Of a stretch of DNA of 64,000 nt, positions 23,101 to 35,600 are shown piece by piece. The stretch is from Ulva prolifera. Taxonomy: Eukaryota > Chlorophyta > Ulvophyceae > Ulvales > Ulvaceae. The position numbers were made by a program, and so were the translations under genes. Below the pieces are notes generated by a model. The model worked only from the letters and a program-made list of their open reading frames with translations. It was not told the origin of the DNA and made no database searches. Every line of letters starts with the position of its first letter. Position 1 is the stretch's first letter. The stretch is from contig CM041203.1 of NCBI GenBank assembly GCA_023078555.1, positions 2,185,481 through 2,249,480 on the forward strand, written 5' to 3'.

Positions 23101-25094
23101 CCTCTCGCTTGATTTCTTGTACGCGCAGCGCGGTGGCCTGATCATGGCGCCGTACCCCGTCGACTGGCGCAAAACCACGGAGGATACCTTCGGTGAGTTC
23201 ACCCAGACGCAATACGGCGCCCTGGGCGAGCCCGTCTCGATCAACCGCACGACCGTGAACTTGTCTGGCGGCTTCTTCACTGACGGCGAGATCGGGCCTG
23301 TGAAACTGACGACGCATGTCGCGATGACGACGTCGATGCTGGCGTGGTCGCTGCTGGACTTTCAGCAATGGTGGGCGAAGGACGAGGAGCGGCTGAATAG
23401 CGCACTGGACCTCGTGCAGCACGGCATGGAGTACGTGAAGGCGTGCTACGTGCCCAACCTCTCCAACCCCAATGGCACAGCGGCTGACCAGCTCGTGTTC
23501 CAGGTATGCAGGCGGCCCCCATGACAGCTGCTGTGAACATTCGCTTGCTCCAGGCTATGCCATGACAGGGATGGATACATCACGGCTGTTTAGTCGTGAC
23601 GGCTGCCATGGTCGCTGCCTGACTGCATCTTGAACGCAGGTGGGTGACATCCGGCTGCAGCGGCAGCAGTGGAACCGGCCGGAGGACGTCAAGGAAGATC
23701 AGCCGGTGCTGACTGTGCCGATGGGCAGCAGTGTCACAGGCGCCTCTTCCCCCGCCGACCTCGCGTCTCAGATCGTCGCAGGTGTCGTGTCTGGCACTCT
23801 TGCGCTGTACAAGTTTGACCGCATTGAGGACCCGCTTGCCGAGCAGAACATCGCGCTCTCCCACCGCCTGTTCCAGTCAGCCCTCTACAGCCCGACTCTG
23901 TACACCAATGCGGAAAACATCACCAGCCTGCCGGTAGCAGACCACTACCCGTCCAACTCCTACCTCGACGACCTCTTCTGGGCGTCAACCTGGCTGCTCC
24001 GGGCGTCACTTGACGATTACGGGGGATTCCCGAACAAGAATTCGACCCACCTCGCATTCTACTACGCAGCATGTCGCACGACGTTTGAGCTCGCGTACGC
24101 TGAGCGCGACAGCATGGCGGTGTCCTTGGACTACCTCAACAACGTTGCCCTCGTACACGCTGCCGTCATCACGAAAGACTGGTCCTTCCACTCAGCGGCG
24201 CAGTCGTGGATCTGGGACTGGATCTGCTCCGGTGCCGTACGCTATACCACGTTCGGCCGTGCGCACCACCCTGAGAGCATGATGCTCGGGGATACCGTCA
24301 TGGCTGCCTCAATCGCTGCCACTTACGTGCACGCAGCCCGGCAGTGGGGCCCAGCAGAGCTCAACGGTTATTTCCTCACAGGCACGGCTTCCCCATTCTA
24401 TTCTTTTTACCGCTGTTCCAGACAGCGCCATATTCATCCCCCAGTGGTTCACATGTGTCCCTGTGCATCATCTGGGCTCACTGGGCATGTCTCTGCAGGC
24501 TTCCATTGCTTCGCAGAGGCTCAGGGGCGCCTGCTGCTCGGCGTCAACTTCCGCAAGCCGCTGCTCACAGGCTTCAACTCGCGCGACTACAGGCGGTTAT
24601 GGCACCGAGGCGCGTCGTGCCCCAGCTACCCCTCCCCGTGCGATCTATCCGCAGCGACGACAGACGTCGACAACGTGCACCGCCTCAATGGCGCCCTGCT
24701 GTGGCTCCCAGGCTTCCGGGACTCCACCTCGGACCACCGCGTACAGGGGGCAAATGGTACTGTCGTGTCCTTGGACAACAACGTCGCTGTGCCCCTCCTC
24801 TTCGCCGCTCTTGCACACCGTGCCGAGACAAATGCGTACATGGACTGCCTGCAAGGGCAGGGAGCGCTGATCCCGCACCCGGTGTGCCGGTTTGACCGGC
24901 CCCTAAGCACACGCCTCGGGCCCGACTCTGTGCCAGTTGCAGAACGGCCCGAGCGCTTCCGCGGCCTCTGGTCGGAGTCCGACTCTGAGGTCTTCCCGCC
25001 ACCTCCACCTCCTCCGCCCGAGGCTGAGGTTCTTGCCGCACCCGTCCTGCAGGAGACTGCCATTGTGCCGGATGGTGCGCCGCTACCCGCATGA
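20178..25094 (+). CDS. Cellulose-synthase-like GT2 glycosyltransferase fused to a GH9 endoglucanase-like domain
   Basis: Eight exons (20178-20282, 20473-20719, 20810-21011, 21086-22028, 22168-22381, 22503-23503, 23640-24366, 24499-25094) join in phase to 1344 residues. Residues 35-180 are a coiled-coil-prone cytosolic region, followed by two membrane helices (about 205-270). The processive GT2 domain has all landmarks: DDG at 328-330, DAD at 401-403, TED with Asp492, and QRSRW at 528-532. A multi-helix membrane region follows. Exon 6 runs without interruption from those helices into a GH9-like fold: LSGGFF at about 824, SYLDDLFWASTWLLRAS, then WHRGAS at 1181-1186. The usual GH9 acids appear lost (TDGE instead of DAGD; VSLDNN instead of the Glu-containing NEVAxDYN). 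The C-terminus is acidic and Pro-rich. It probably makes a beta-glucan at a membrane. The fused domain may guide or bind the product rather than cut it. Confidence 0.9.
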
Positions 25095-25895
25095 CGTACC
25101 ATAAGCATGTGCCTGCCTGTAGCCTGCACGTGCATTGCTTTGGCTAAAGTGTGGTTAGGTTGCCATGGAAGAGCTGCAGCTGTGCTGATATGTGCAGGAG
25201 TTGTGGCGACTGGAGCTGTTGTTGCTCCTGCTGTGGCTTCACCACAGATCCCCCCGCAGGTGCCGCAGCAATAAGCCTGTCTGGCACACGCAGAGATAAT
25301 TGACGCTGGTATTCGCCCCGTGGCTGCTGCGAATGTAGTTTTCAGTAGCTGCAGTAATTGTGTGATATACTGGTGATTCCAGTGATGCAACAGGGGGGGG
25401 GGGGGGGGGGGGGTTGGTATTTATTTGTCTGGCACAGGTTTAGAGAGGGGTACAAAAAGCCAGGCTGGTGATGCCAGTGAGTCACAATTTAATTTGGCCG
25501 TTCGCCCGCAGCCCCGTTCCGCTGTCGAGTTTTGTGAACATCCTTGCGTATGTCAACTGCCCTAGGTTCACAAAGCAGTGCTCCAGCTGTTCGTTTCTGG
25601 CACAGGCTAGAAACCCGGGCACAAATATGTAGTCCATCAAATGCCGTGCACAGAGCGAGGGCTGTGTCATACAGTGGTCAGGATTTAAATTTCTATGGGC
25701 ATATCCGTCATGCTGCAGCACTTTTCCAGGCACAGGTGGCATGAAAGGCCCCAGTGTGCTTCGGTTCACCACGTCCTTTACACGCCACGGCAAAATGGTG
25801 TGAGGTGTCTGCGAATACGGCATTGTAACATTTTCTGGGTGAATGGTGGTATGACATTGGGATCCCTCAAAAGGCGACAATGCTTACAGTTGCAT
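25095..25895. other. 3' regions of convergent genes, with poly(G) run
   Basis: Lies between the convergent stops of the GT2-GH9 gene and the GST. A 21-base G run occupies 25393-25413. A 132-codon minus frame (25482-25880) sits in the presumed GST 3' UTR and has no recognisable domain. Confidence 0.5.
25393..25413 (+). repeat. poly(G) run of 21 bases
   Basis: Uninterrupted G homopolymer in the convergent intergenic region. Confidence 0.95.
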
Positions 25896-28142
25896 TCAGT
25901 CTCTCAAACAGTCGATGAACCAGTTCAGGTGTGCCCGCAGCTGTCGTGCAGCAGGCAGTGGTAGGTCCCGAGGCACCCCAACCCGATCTCTCAAGTACTC
26001 CAGAGACACTGCTACGCCTTCGATATGGCCTTGCTTCCGGGAGACATCGTCCTGCATGGGCATGCCGATCAATTCTGGCTGATGAGTCATCACCTGCCTC
26101 ATTCACCCCTATGCCTCATCATGCAGAATCACCCATGATGCCTCCATCTCACCGCAAGCCAGGCGGACATGAATATCTCAACATGCTGGGTCTCGCAGCT
26201 CGATATACATGCCTCTCTGACAGCAAAGGTAGGAGCAGCACCTTGAATGCTTTCACAACATCTGCACAGGTGTCTGGCCCGTCCAGCAGTGCAGCTGCTA
26301 CGCATTGCAGCGCAGCATCCACATGCTCCACGACAGCTTCGTTTGGCACTGCTGATGGGTCCGATAGCGGGGCCCACACAGGCCTCGCGCCAGGCTGGCC
26401 GGCTCCACGTGCTGCGAAGCGTGCGACTGCGGCATGGTTCTTCACGAGCCTGTAGGCGGCACGTGCGCGATCGGACTCTGGCGCCTCGCCTGGGCTAAAA
26501 ACCTCTGGGAGGCTTGTGCCCGTCAGGGGCGGCAGTGGCAGGTGCCAGGTCTTCCCGTCCTGGCCATTGATCGCGCTTGCAACTGCCTCGCCGTCCTTGT
26601 GCATCTCACAGCCTGCAAAGCCGCTGAGCGCCCTTTTGAGACACATACGGCCACGGATGGGGGGGTACTTGAAGCGATTCACTACCCCCAGTCGGATCGC
26701 TGATAATCGAGTCGGTGCAGCGGCGCAGGGAAGCCGCGTCAATGTGATGTGTCGTGCTGCTGAAACGCACCGCCAAGCTGGGGGGGCAGATCGTGGCAGT
26801 GCGTGTAGTGGTCCGAACGGGTCGCAAGATACGCCGGTCGCTGCTCCATCGCATCGAACCACGACTCGATGCCTGGAAACTCCCCCGTGCCCCTCATGTG
26901 GAATCCTTTGTAGTATGCGAGACTGGCCACCATGCGCTCAAGGAATGGCGCAAATACTGCGTCCACGTAGGAGAAGTCCTTGCCCATGAACAGGGGCCCC
27001 TGCAGCACACAAGCACCGTCAGGGCGGCCAGATGCACATTGACACTCATCCCCTGCATGTGACAGCCACGACCTGGTCTTTCTCTGTCTGCACTGCAACG
27101 TCTAGTGTGTGCTGTGAGACTACAGGAGCTACAATGCGCACATCAAATGCGCTGTTCAAGTCTGCACTGTGGGGGGCGAAGTGTACACCTCAGAGCTCTG
27201 GAGCTCCTGATCAACCGTCTTCAGCGTCTTCACAAAGCCTGCCTTGTTCATGTCGTGCATCCAGCTGGAAGTGAGCCAGCCCATCCAAGAGGAGAAGAGT
27301 TTGCGTTCCAAGCCAAGGAGATCCTCTGCTTTCCTGTATAGGAGGATATCTGTAGCCCTGGCATAGATATCATAGGTTGCTAACGTGGTTCACATATTGA
27401 ATCAACGCCTGATTCAATGTAGCGCAGTTGATTACACACCTGATGCGGTCGGTTTCTGGTGGGAGCAAAGGAACATCTCGGAACTCGTACTCGAGAACCT
27501 TCATGATCTCAGCAGATTCTGTCATGACCTGGCCATCTAGCTCAATCACTGGAAGCAAGCCGCGGGGCACCTTCGCCAGGAATGAGTCCGGCTTGTCTCC
27601 ATAGCATCGCATATTGATCTTCTCGACTGCACAGTCGCACAAGAACATGCTGAGGTAAGACATCCATCAGAATTGGTCGGGGCTGACCGTGGCGTTGTGC
27701 AGTGCTAGCACACCTGTGTAAGGAATTCGCTTCTCTTCTAGCAGCAACCACACGCGCTGGCAGTATGGACACCATGCAGCGTGATCTCGATAAAACTTCA
27801 CGCGTGGCGTCCCATCTGTGCCAAATAGCCTCAGTAATGAAAGCGGGCTGGCGTCCCCCTGTATTCGATTGATGGCTGGGTTAGTGGGCTTGTGGTGATC
27901 AGAACACTCACACATCACACAAGCCAGCGCAGGTTCACCCGCACGTCCACACCGATTCAAGGAGTGACACCCTCTAGAATGATGCCAGATGTGTGCATTT
28001 CGATTGCAGACCGGATTAGACTGCGCACGTTCGCTGGATCAGCATATGCTTCAATGACACTCGGGTAGCCTTGCAATTGCTCCTCCAACAGACCCCAACT
28101 CGCGACCGCCTGGCTGAATGAGGTGGATATTGCAGCCTTCAT
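25896..28142 (-). CDS. Glutathione S-transferase family protein with CPYC active site, plastid-type
   Basis: Thioredoxin-fold GST like the large plant plastid GSTs. Exons 28142-27969, 27858-27714, 27626-27440, 27333-27189, 26999-26771, 26612-26242 and 26051-25896 join in phase to 468 residues from the ATG at 28142. The N-terminal domain has VKFYRDHAAWCPYCQRVWLL with the redox/GSH-binding CPYC, then the cis-Pro region GLLPVIELDG and the GSH-binding TESAEIMKVLE. The helical domain follows (FMGKDFSYVDAVFAPFLERM, IESWFDAMEQRP). A family-specific tail ends LRDRVGVPRDLPLPAARQLR. A preceding SWGLLEEQL segment matches the region before the fold in plant homologues. More 5' exons (transit peptide) may lie at 28.2-28.6 kb but could not be phased. 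Confidence 0.87.
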
Positions 28143-30214
28143 CAGTGTGCTTCGTTGGATGCCTCGTGCCCCAGAGGAACGCCCTTTCCTGACCCACGAA
28201 GCCTAAGCGTGCACCATGATCACAATTACGAAGATGCGCATGATGTCTTTGTGCACGCTGCCACATTTACGGTGCCTTCAGCGTAATATTCAGGCATAAG
28301 TAGTGAAAAGAGCACACCAAACTGATAGAGCTCATCCCTTCCGTCGATTCGCGCGTTGATGAATGCACCTGCCCGCGAGGTGAAGGTGGACTACCGAGAC
28401 AATGCACGCCACAGCAGCAGCCGCTTCTCCACTGACATTGCATGAGGCTGCCCACTTTGAAAATCTTTCAGCGGCGTCGATCGACGCGGGATCGCTGCGG
28501 CTGCAGGTCTCGTACCTGGAGGTCCTGGATCCAGCTGGACCGGCCCAGCAGGATCCTGAGCATGCGCGCGATCTGTCCACGACTCTACGGTGGATTGCCG
28601 GACACGGACAGCCTCATTCTCGAGGGCCACACATTAGGAACATGCTTTCTGGTATCGATGTTGTTTGCTTGACTCACCTAGACATCTGATGAGGCCCTTT
28701 GGCAAGGCCGAATCATTTCGTGTCTGTCCGTGACTGTCATGTAACCAGCAACAACCAGTGCACTTTTCTACCTCAGATAGTACCCGACTCTCTACCACGC
28801 AGTCGCCCGCCAATGCCGCGCTGCTGCCCCGCTACCGCCACGCCACGCGGGCAAGGCCATTTCGATCAGACTCACGCTCCCGTGCGACAACCTCCTGCCA
28901 AGTTGCCGCTCGCTGGCCAGCAGGCCTGAGCGGTAGGAGGCCCTTCCCTGCCCGACTATCGCCAAGATCCCCGCCAACGTCCACCATGGGCACTCAGACT
29001 CATCCCCGCCCGCAGCGCAGGTATTGGCTGCATTGCACGGGACGGGTGTGTCATGCTCGGGGTAGCCTCAGTGCGCAGCATGGAGCGCAGGGGGCAGTGT
29101 GCACAGGGGCAGGGATGGGGTCTAGACTATCCACGCGTGGGTGGTGAAGGGGAGGGGTCGCAGGGGCTGGGGACGCATGCACCGTGTTTGCGCCCGGCGG
29201 GAGCCGGGGGGTGCTGTGCACTCTAGCAGCGCCACCCGGATGCACCGCAGTCCCTGGCCGCCACCTTCATGGAAACAACATTTTGCCCTCTGTGGTGTGA
29301 ACACAGTATCTATAATAAATGATCATCAAAGTCTCTGATGATCATAACATGTGCGCCAATTGTATGGATGATTATAATCAAGCACTGTAGTATATACCGT
29401 ACTAAATTAAGTCCATCGACAAAAAGGGCAGCGTTACATGGGGTCTAGGTCTAATAAATCTGATTTTTGTTTCGCAAGTCACCCCAAAAATTCCTGATTA
29501 TATATACCTAGCTTGTTACCTAGAAAACCCAGCGTTATGCGTTACGTGGGTTTTCTGCGGCGGCCAGGGTTCCCCATCTGTACGTGGGGGGCGGCGAGTT
29601 CACCCTGAGGCCCCGCGAGCTGCCAGGAGTGCCTGGGGCGGCTGGGGTACATGCATGTTGGATACAGCCTTGGGAGCCGCTCAGGCAGGTCGAGCGGACT
29701 GCACGCCCGACGGTCGGCGCTTTGGCTCGCGTTGATCAGGCCTGCAGCGTGTGGCCCCCCGCCGAGCGCGAGCATTACACCTGTCTCTCTGGAACCGGGA
29801 GATATTGCGGTGTGTATTCAATGGATCCTTCGCTGGTGCAAAGCTAGATTGCGATACCTGTGCTGCTGTTTGGATTGGCAGTGCACAAGCTTCCAAAGGC
29901 TCGGGGGCTGTCATTCGGCCTCCAGTGCATGCTGGCCTACCTAATTGCATGCATACAACAGGTTGGTGCACAGAGATTCCAAGGTTATCACTGTAGTTTA
30001 GCAAAGCAAGGCAGGCCCAGTGCTAAGGCATCATTTAAAATCTTCGGAAAGCACGCTCACATCTCACGGCCATCAGACAATGCATCGAATTATTCATGAC
30101 CAATGTATCAATCCCAACGACACTGAAATATCTCTCCTTACGGCTACACTGAAAACGGCTATGCGACTGACGAAACATGACCTGACACACACATGCACAC
30201 GGCTACATCTTTGA
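28143..30214. other. Upstream of GST; no further gene recognised
   Basis: The minus strand at 28.25-28.64 kb has protein-like stretches (for example INARIDGRDELYQFGVLFSL) that may be extra 5' exons of the GST or a separate small gene. Phases could not be matched. From 28.7 to 30.2 kb nothing is supported. The 29.3-29.5 kb part is AT-rich. Confidence 0.35.
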
Positions 30215-32580
30215 CTAATCAGATTCGAACGCATAGGCCCCATCATATTCGTTGCCCTTCCCAAAGGTGCCGCCAGACCCAGACGACTCAGCAGTGCCGG
30301 CCATGCGACCCCCAGCTGGCGCACGCTCTTGCTCACTGCCCCCGACCTCTGCCACCCGCTCATCACAGCCGTCTACCTGCCCGGAGCCTCCTGGGCCCCC
30401 GTTTGCAGCTCCACTGCTGCCAGCTGACCTGCTTTCCACAAGCATGCCACCCTCCGCAGCAACCCGAGCCGTACCTTCACTACTGCCCCGAACCCCATGC
30501 ATGCCACATGCCGCCTCAGCTGAATCGTCATCCGAAATCGTCAGCACCGCACTGGGGACTCGATGCATTCTAATTCTCGTGAACTCCGCTTGGTGCACCT
30601 CGCCACGAGGCCTCACCGCGGGCACAGCCGCTGGCGCAGAGGCACTGGGGGTGCCAGCCCTGGAAGGAGGCGAGGGTCCGCTGGAGCCCAGCCGCGCCAC
30701 AGGCTCCGGCGCGGGGCATTGAGCAGCGTCAGCCCGAGCACGCGAGCGCTTACGCTTACGCTTCCTCAGCCGGATCCGCTTGAACGGTGTGGTAGCTTCG
30801 TGTGGAAGCGGTTCACCCCCGCTGTGGGGTCTGGCCGCCGGGGTGTGCAGCTGCGGGCTTGCAGGGAACTCTGGCATGCTCTCATCGCTGCTGGTGTCGG
30901 CTGTCAAGTCAACAAAGCCCGGCTGGTCATCTTGCCGCTCCGCTAATCCCCTGCGCCCGCCACCGCAATCCTCCTGAGGGCTGTTTGGCAGATCTAATGT
31001 ATACGCTCCGGCCGCGCAACCTGCAGCAGCGTCGGCTACTATCGAACGACCCAACCGGCATCAAAGTACAGCAATTGCTACGATCCTGCATGCGATTGGG
31101 GGCCTGCATGTACGCCCTGTCAGCAGTTGTTGCAGGGGTGCCACATGGGCAACAGTGGCCGCTTCATGCGATGGAGCATTTTGACAGCACTGCAAGAATG
31201 TGGTGATCACGGCGTGTGTGCAGATATGCGATCGTCAGACGCATGATCGGGCGGGGAAACGCCAATGGCCACAGCACATCCGCGCACCTCCTGTGCTCGC
31301 ACCCATTCGAGGCAGAGGCAGGGCCTTCACCCTGCTTGGTGTCTGCATCCCTGGAGCCTGGGCATGCACACGCCGACCCCCCGGTGATGGTGATTTTGGC
31401 GCGGCATGAGCGGTGGGCGATCGATGTGGTGCTGGCTCCTCCCCTGATGACTCGGCTTCGCTGCTCTCGCTGCTCTCAGAAGACGAGTCACTTGTTTTGT
31501 CTGTAGCGCCTGCTGACGTGGTCATGTTCGGTTCATCACTGTCTGAGCTGCTCTCGCTGTCTGCCTCGCTCTCGCTGCTGTCCGGCACCCGCCGCCTCCC
31601 AGCCTTGGCCCGCCCCCGTCCCGGAGCACGCGGCCGCCGGCCCTGTGGCCGCTGGCCCCTGCCTGCTGGGCGTGCCTGCACGCCAGGGTGCCGTGCCCCA
31701 GGGGGCTGCGCCTCCTGCAACCCGGCCCAGAGCGCCGCCAGGCGTGCCACCTCTGGCCCCTCCCACGCCAGCCCATACGGCAGCCGATACCCCTGTCCCT
31801 TGCCATCCACCGCACAGTCCCCACTAGCCTCGGCCTGGGCTGCTGCCGGAGAGTGCGGTGCACTGCCGCGTAGAGCCGCGCTCAGGAACTCCGGCAGCTG
31901 ATTTCCAAAGGCATTTCCGATGAAGCTTGCGTGGGTGTCTGGATGTGCTCGCATGGGTCCAGCACGCTGCGCTGCTCTACCCCGCGCTACCTGATGCTGT
32001 TCCACGGCCTGCTGCCACTCTGAGTGGGCATCATGGAAGCTCCCTGGGGGCCGCGGGGGGTCGGTGGGGGGAGGAGAGCTGAGCGGGAACGTCAGCCGGT
32101 GGGAGGGCCCCCCAGCGGCGGCAGTGTGCGCCGTGGGAGCTCTGTCTGGGCTGCCCCTGGTGCCCTGCATGGCGACCTGCAGACGGGTGCCTGCAGCAAG
32201 GGAATATGTATGTGTATGGTGAGACTTGCAGACAAAACAGAGAATACGAGCACATACGTAAACATCCTGTAACGTTGAGGGCGATCGGAGGGGCTGCCAG
32301 GGGAAAACGGGTGGCCTGGGGTTGGGGGGTGGGGGGGTTCTGTGGGAGTGGGGCGCGGTCGATGATCCGATACGAACGCTCAGAGCACGCGCGCAAGAAG
32401 CAGATTGCCCGTCTGAACTGTGTGGGACAGGCAGCCATTGTTGCAGCCTCCATGCCCACCACAGAAAATGAGGCGGCCATTGCAGCTTGCAACATGACCG
32501 CAGCACCGGCTTGTGTAGGCCAACGCGGAGCTTTGCAGTCCTGGCATAGGCACCTCCATGGCGCATTCATACTCATCTAG
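30215..32580 (-). CDS. Disordered Ser/Asp-rich nuclear-type protein with SUMO-interaction-like motifs
   Basis: Two long minus-strand coding blocks, about 32180-31335 and 31025-30215, can be joined in phase (ATG G | AT CTG). The predicted protein is low complexity: Pro/Ala-rich at the start, then a basic Arg/Lys/Gly stretch (PRAPGRGRAKAGRRR), a long Ser/Glu/Asp tract, and a second basic cluster (RIRLRKRKRKRSRARA) resembling a nuclear localisation signal. FVDLTADTSSDES and AVLTISDDDS have the hydrophobic-core-plus-acid pattern of SUMO-interaction motifs. I see no RING or other fold. The first exon (towards 32580) and start codon are unresolved. A chromatin-associated role is only inferred. The strand-specific composition supports real coding. 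Confidence 0.45.
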
Positions 32581-32634
32581 AGCACTGCGACGAGTAATAC
32601 ATGCATGGCACACAAGATGCGGACGCTGGTCAGG

Positions 32635-35600
32635 CTACAAAGCAAAGGGCTGGGAGTCTGGAGACGCGAGCAAGCGTGTGGGAGCCCGAAATGCACCTAT
32701 TTGTCTTGCCACTGGCACCGAGACGGAGTTACCAACTAGCCGCCACTTGTTCTGCGCCATAGACTTCTGGATGCTCCAGATTGAGGTTCCGCGAATGCAG
32801 AGGCTGAACAGGAGACTGATGGAATGCTTCAGGCTTGTTCGCGGCCCCACTTTATCGAGGCCGCTATCTGGGGGGCCTGGACCGCGTATGTTGCTGTTGG
32901 AGGGCGCAGTCTTCAAGGCACCACTGTGATGGTCTTCCACGCTGTCCGGAAACGCCAGCAAGGTATAATGATCTGGGAAGCCCTGCACGCCTCCCACGCC
33001 ACTTCACAAAGCGGCAGTGTAGTGCAGAGGACTTTATCAGTCTGATGTTGGAGCTGTCGTCCTCACAGGAGCCCTAGAAAGAGGTAATGTTCGGTGTGAT
33101 TGGTCCAAGACAGTGGTGAATACCCAGCTGGCGACAGCACATCAGATGAACTTGAACTCAGAGCCTGGTCATCACAGGGCACAAAACCTGTCCTGATTGC
33201 AGAGTCCAATTCGCGCATGTCACAAGGTATGCGGCTGTGGTAATGCGATCATGCAAGCACAGATACATGTGCGGCATTCATTGAATGCTCCTGCTACCTG
33301 CGTCTGTGCTCAGCCTCTGTCGGGGCAAGCACATACATGCGGACAGCACCCATTCCCGGGAGGCTTGCATACCTGACAGCGCTTCAGCTCGAGCAGCGTC
33401 AACGTCCGGTCGAGCACAGGGTGGCTGTCGGTGCTGTTCACTTGCAGGCGAACTTGTCCAGTCACGGTCGATGGCACTGCATGCAGCTCAGGCCGGCGGT
33501 ATGCATGCGGCTTCTTTGCAAACGCGTGTGTGCGAGCTGGACGTCCGGACACCAGCAGCTGGACGCCCTCCTGCGCCTGTGTTGCTGCTTTTCGGCCCGC
33601 TGCCTGGGCTGCTTGCTTGGACTTGGTGAGCGCCTGCAATGTGGTGAAGTTCCTATCGCACACCGGGCTCATGGAGGCGATCAGCGCCTCGTCATGCAGC
33701 GACAGCTCCACTGGCACGTGGTTGAATATCCACTGCTGCCTTTCAAAGCCTGCGCAAAGACAGCCTTCGTGAGACCTCACTTGTAGAGCCATGCCTTGCG
33801 CTAGTCTCAAATTGGACACGTGCCTGGGTGAGCGGACTCTACCAGAGTGCAGCAATGTTCAGCGCAGGCTGTTTTGTGCAGGTAGGCTGGTAATGCTGAG
33901 GCGGAGTGGGCGCATCTGCGATGCGTCCTGGCACCTGCGCGGGCTGTACACAGCAGGTACAGGTCATAGCGGAGGTGCTTCCTAACACATGCGCACCAGT
34001 GAATGGACTCGCTGTCCCCGTCTTCTCATCGATTTTCTTCAACTCGCTGTGCAGCGTCGATTGGATCTCTTTCAGAGCTGGTGTGAGGGTGACCCGCTGC
34101 AGCCGGTCTGCGCAAGACCATCTGCGTGTGCCGCCATCTGGGTCTTTGCGATCATGGTCCCTCCAGTCGGCTATGTCCTCTGCCGTACCTACGCCATCAG
34201 ACAGGCCTGAATTGAGAGCAGTGAATGGGCAACGAGCCAGGCACCCTTCTTCTGGATGATGCTCAGGCGCGTTCAACAATGATCAGCGCATGCCGGTCGC
34301 TTCACCCAGATCAACCCATCACATGAGTGCCGGCAAAACGTGCCCCGGCCTCTCAGTCAGCATTTAAATCGGCGATGTTTTGCGTCATTCAGTTCAGATA
34401 CATGCTGAATGTGATGTCTGACAGATCACTGGCCTGGGGGCTCCACCTTCACAGCCAAGCGCCTGCACCTCGCTCACCACTTCATCCAAGACTTGCTTGG
34501 CATAGTAAAGCTGCTGCTGCAGCATCTGCATGACGCTTGGGTCCGGCGTCGAGCTAGACGATGCTACTGGCGGACAGCAGCTGAAGATACTCTTCAGCAG
34601 TTCGCAGAACTTTCGTTCCGCCTCTGCCTGGTGGCCAAGGGCAACCATACTGTTCATGGCATCCTGGCACACTGCAGAGGACACATGCTGTATGTGTGCC
34701 TGAATCCCTGCCAGACTGGTTCGGCTAGACAGGTCCAGCACGGAAGGCACAGTACCTACAGCATATGCATTCTTGTCGCAAAGTTTGCAAGCTATAGCTT
34801 ATGACGCACAATACATGGCTTCCTTATTTCCCACATGCAACAATGCACAGGCAGACCGGTGACCGCACAAACCTGCTAGCTCTCATTATGAGAAGCCAGT
34901 TTTACATGCACAAATGTGGCGTGTTGTGAAGCAGTTGAACAACAACGCACCAATCTGTGCATGTACCTTTCGCTGCAGACTGGACAGCCCGGAGTTGAGG
35001 AGCTCTTCTCCCAGCACTGTCTCAAAGCGTGCGGGCAACTTGCCCCCATGGCTCAGCGCCTTGAGTAGCCTTGAGGCAGCACTTGCCTCAGCTTCACTGA
35101 GGTCCAGACGCAGCAGTACGACTGCAGCCATCACCATGTACGGCACGACCCCCAATGCCATGCAGAGGCGCGAAGGCATGTCTCCGCTGTGCCCACGTGG
35201 CAGTGTGCTGTACTGCTGCAACAGCAAGAACACAGTGCTGAGAGTAGCATGACGTGATACGGACAGCTCCAGCATGTCAGTGAAGCCTCCACTAGTCCAG
35301 CAGCGGATGCTTGTTGAGGCAAAGACAACATATGTGGTCCCGGCATATGTGGTCCCGTTAACTCGGAGTTGTCAATAGGATACGGCTCAGTAGATTCAGA
35401 TTTACCTTTCTTTACCTTACATATCAGGCGATCGGCAAGGCAGAGACACTTGACCAGCAACATGATGCCATCACCTGCTACATGAGATCATATCATCAGT
35501 GGCCACCGAAACTTTAAAGTATCTAAAAATCTGAGGAGGACCTGCACCTGGAACACACTGCGTGGCGGTGCGATGTCACTTGTGTTGATCATGCCTAAGT

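Noticed and set aside
22406-23422. A 338-codon minus-strand open frame opposite the GT2-GH9 gene
   Set aside because: It is a shadow of the GC-rich exon 6. The plus strand carries recognisable membrane helices and GH9 motifs in the correct frame, while the minus product is a repetitive Arg/Glu/His-rich sequence with no domain.
24626-25390. A 254-codon minus-strand open frame over the GH9-encoding exon 8
   Set aside because: Antisense shadow of GC-rich coding sequence. No domain is visible and the composition mirrors plus-strand codon bias.
25482-25880. A 132-codon minus frame after the GST stop, considered as a GST exon or separate gene
   Set aside because: The GST ends cleanly with its family C-terminus at 25896. 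This frame has no domain and lies in the probable 3' UTR.
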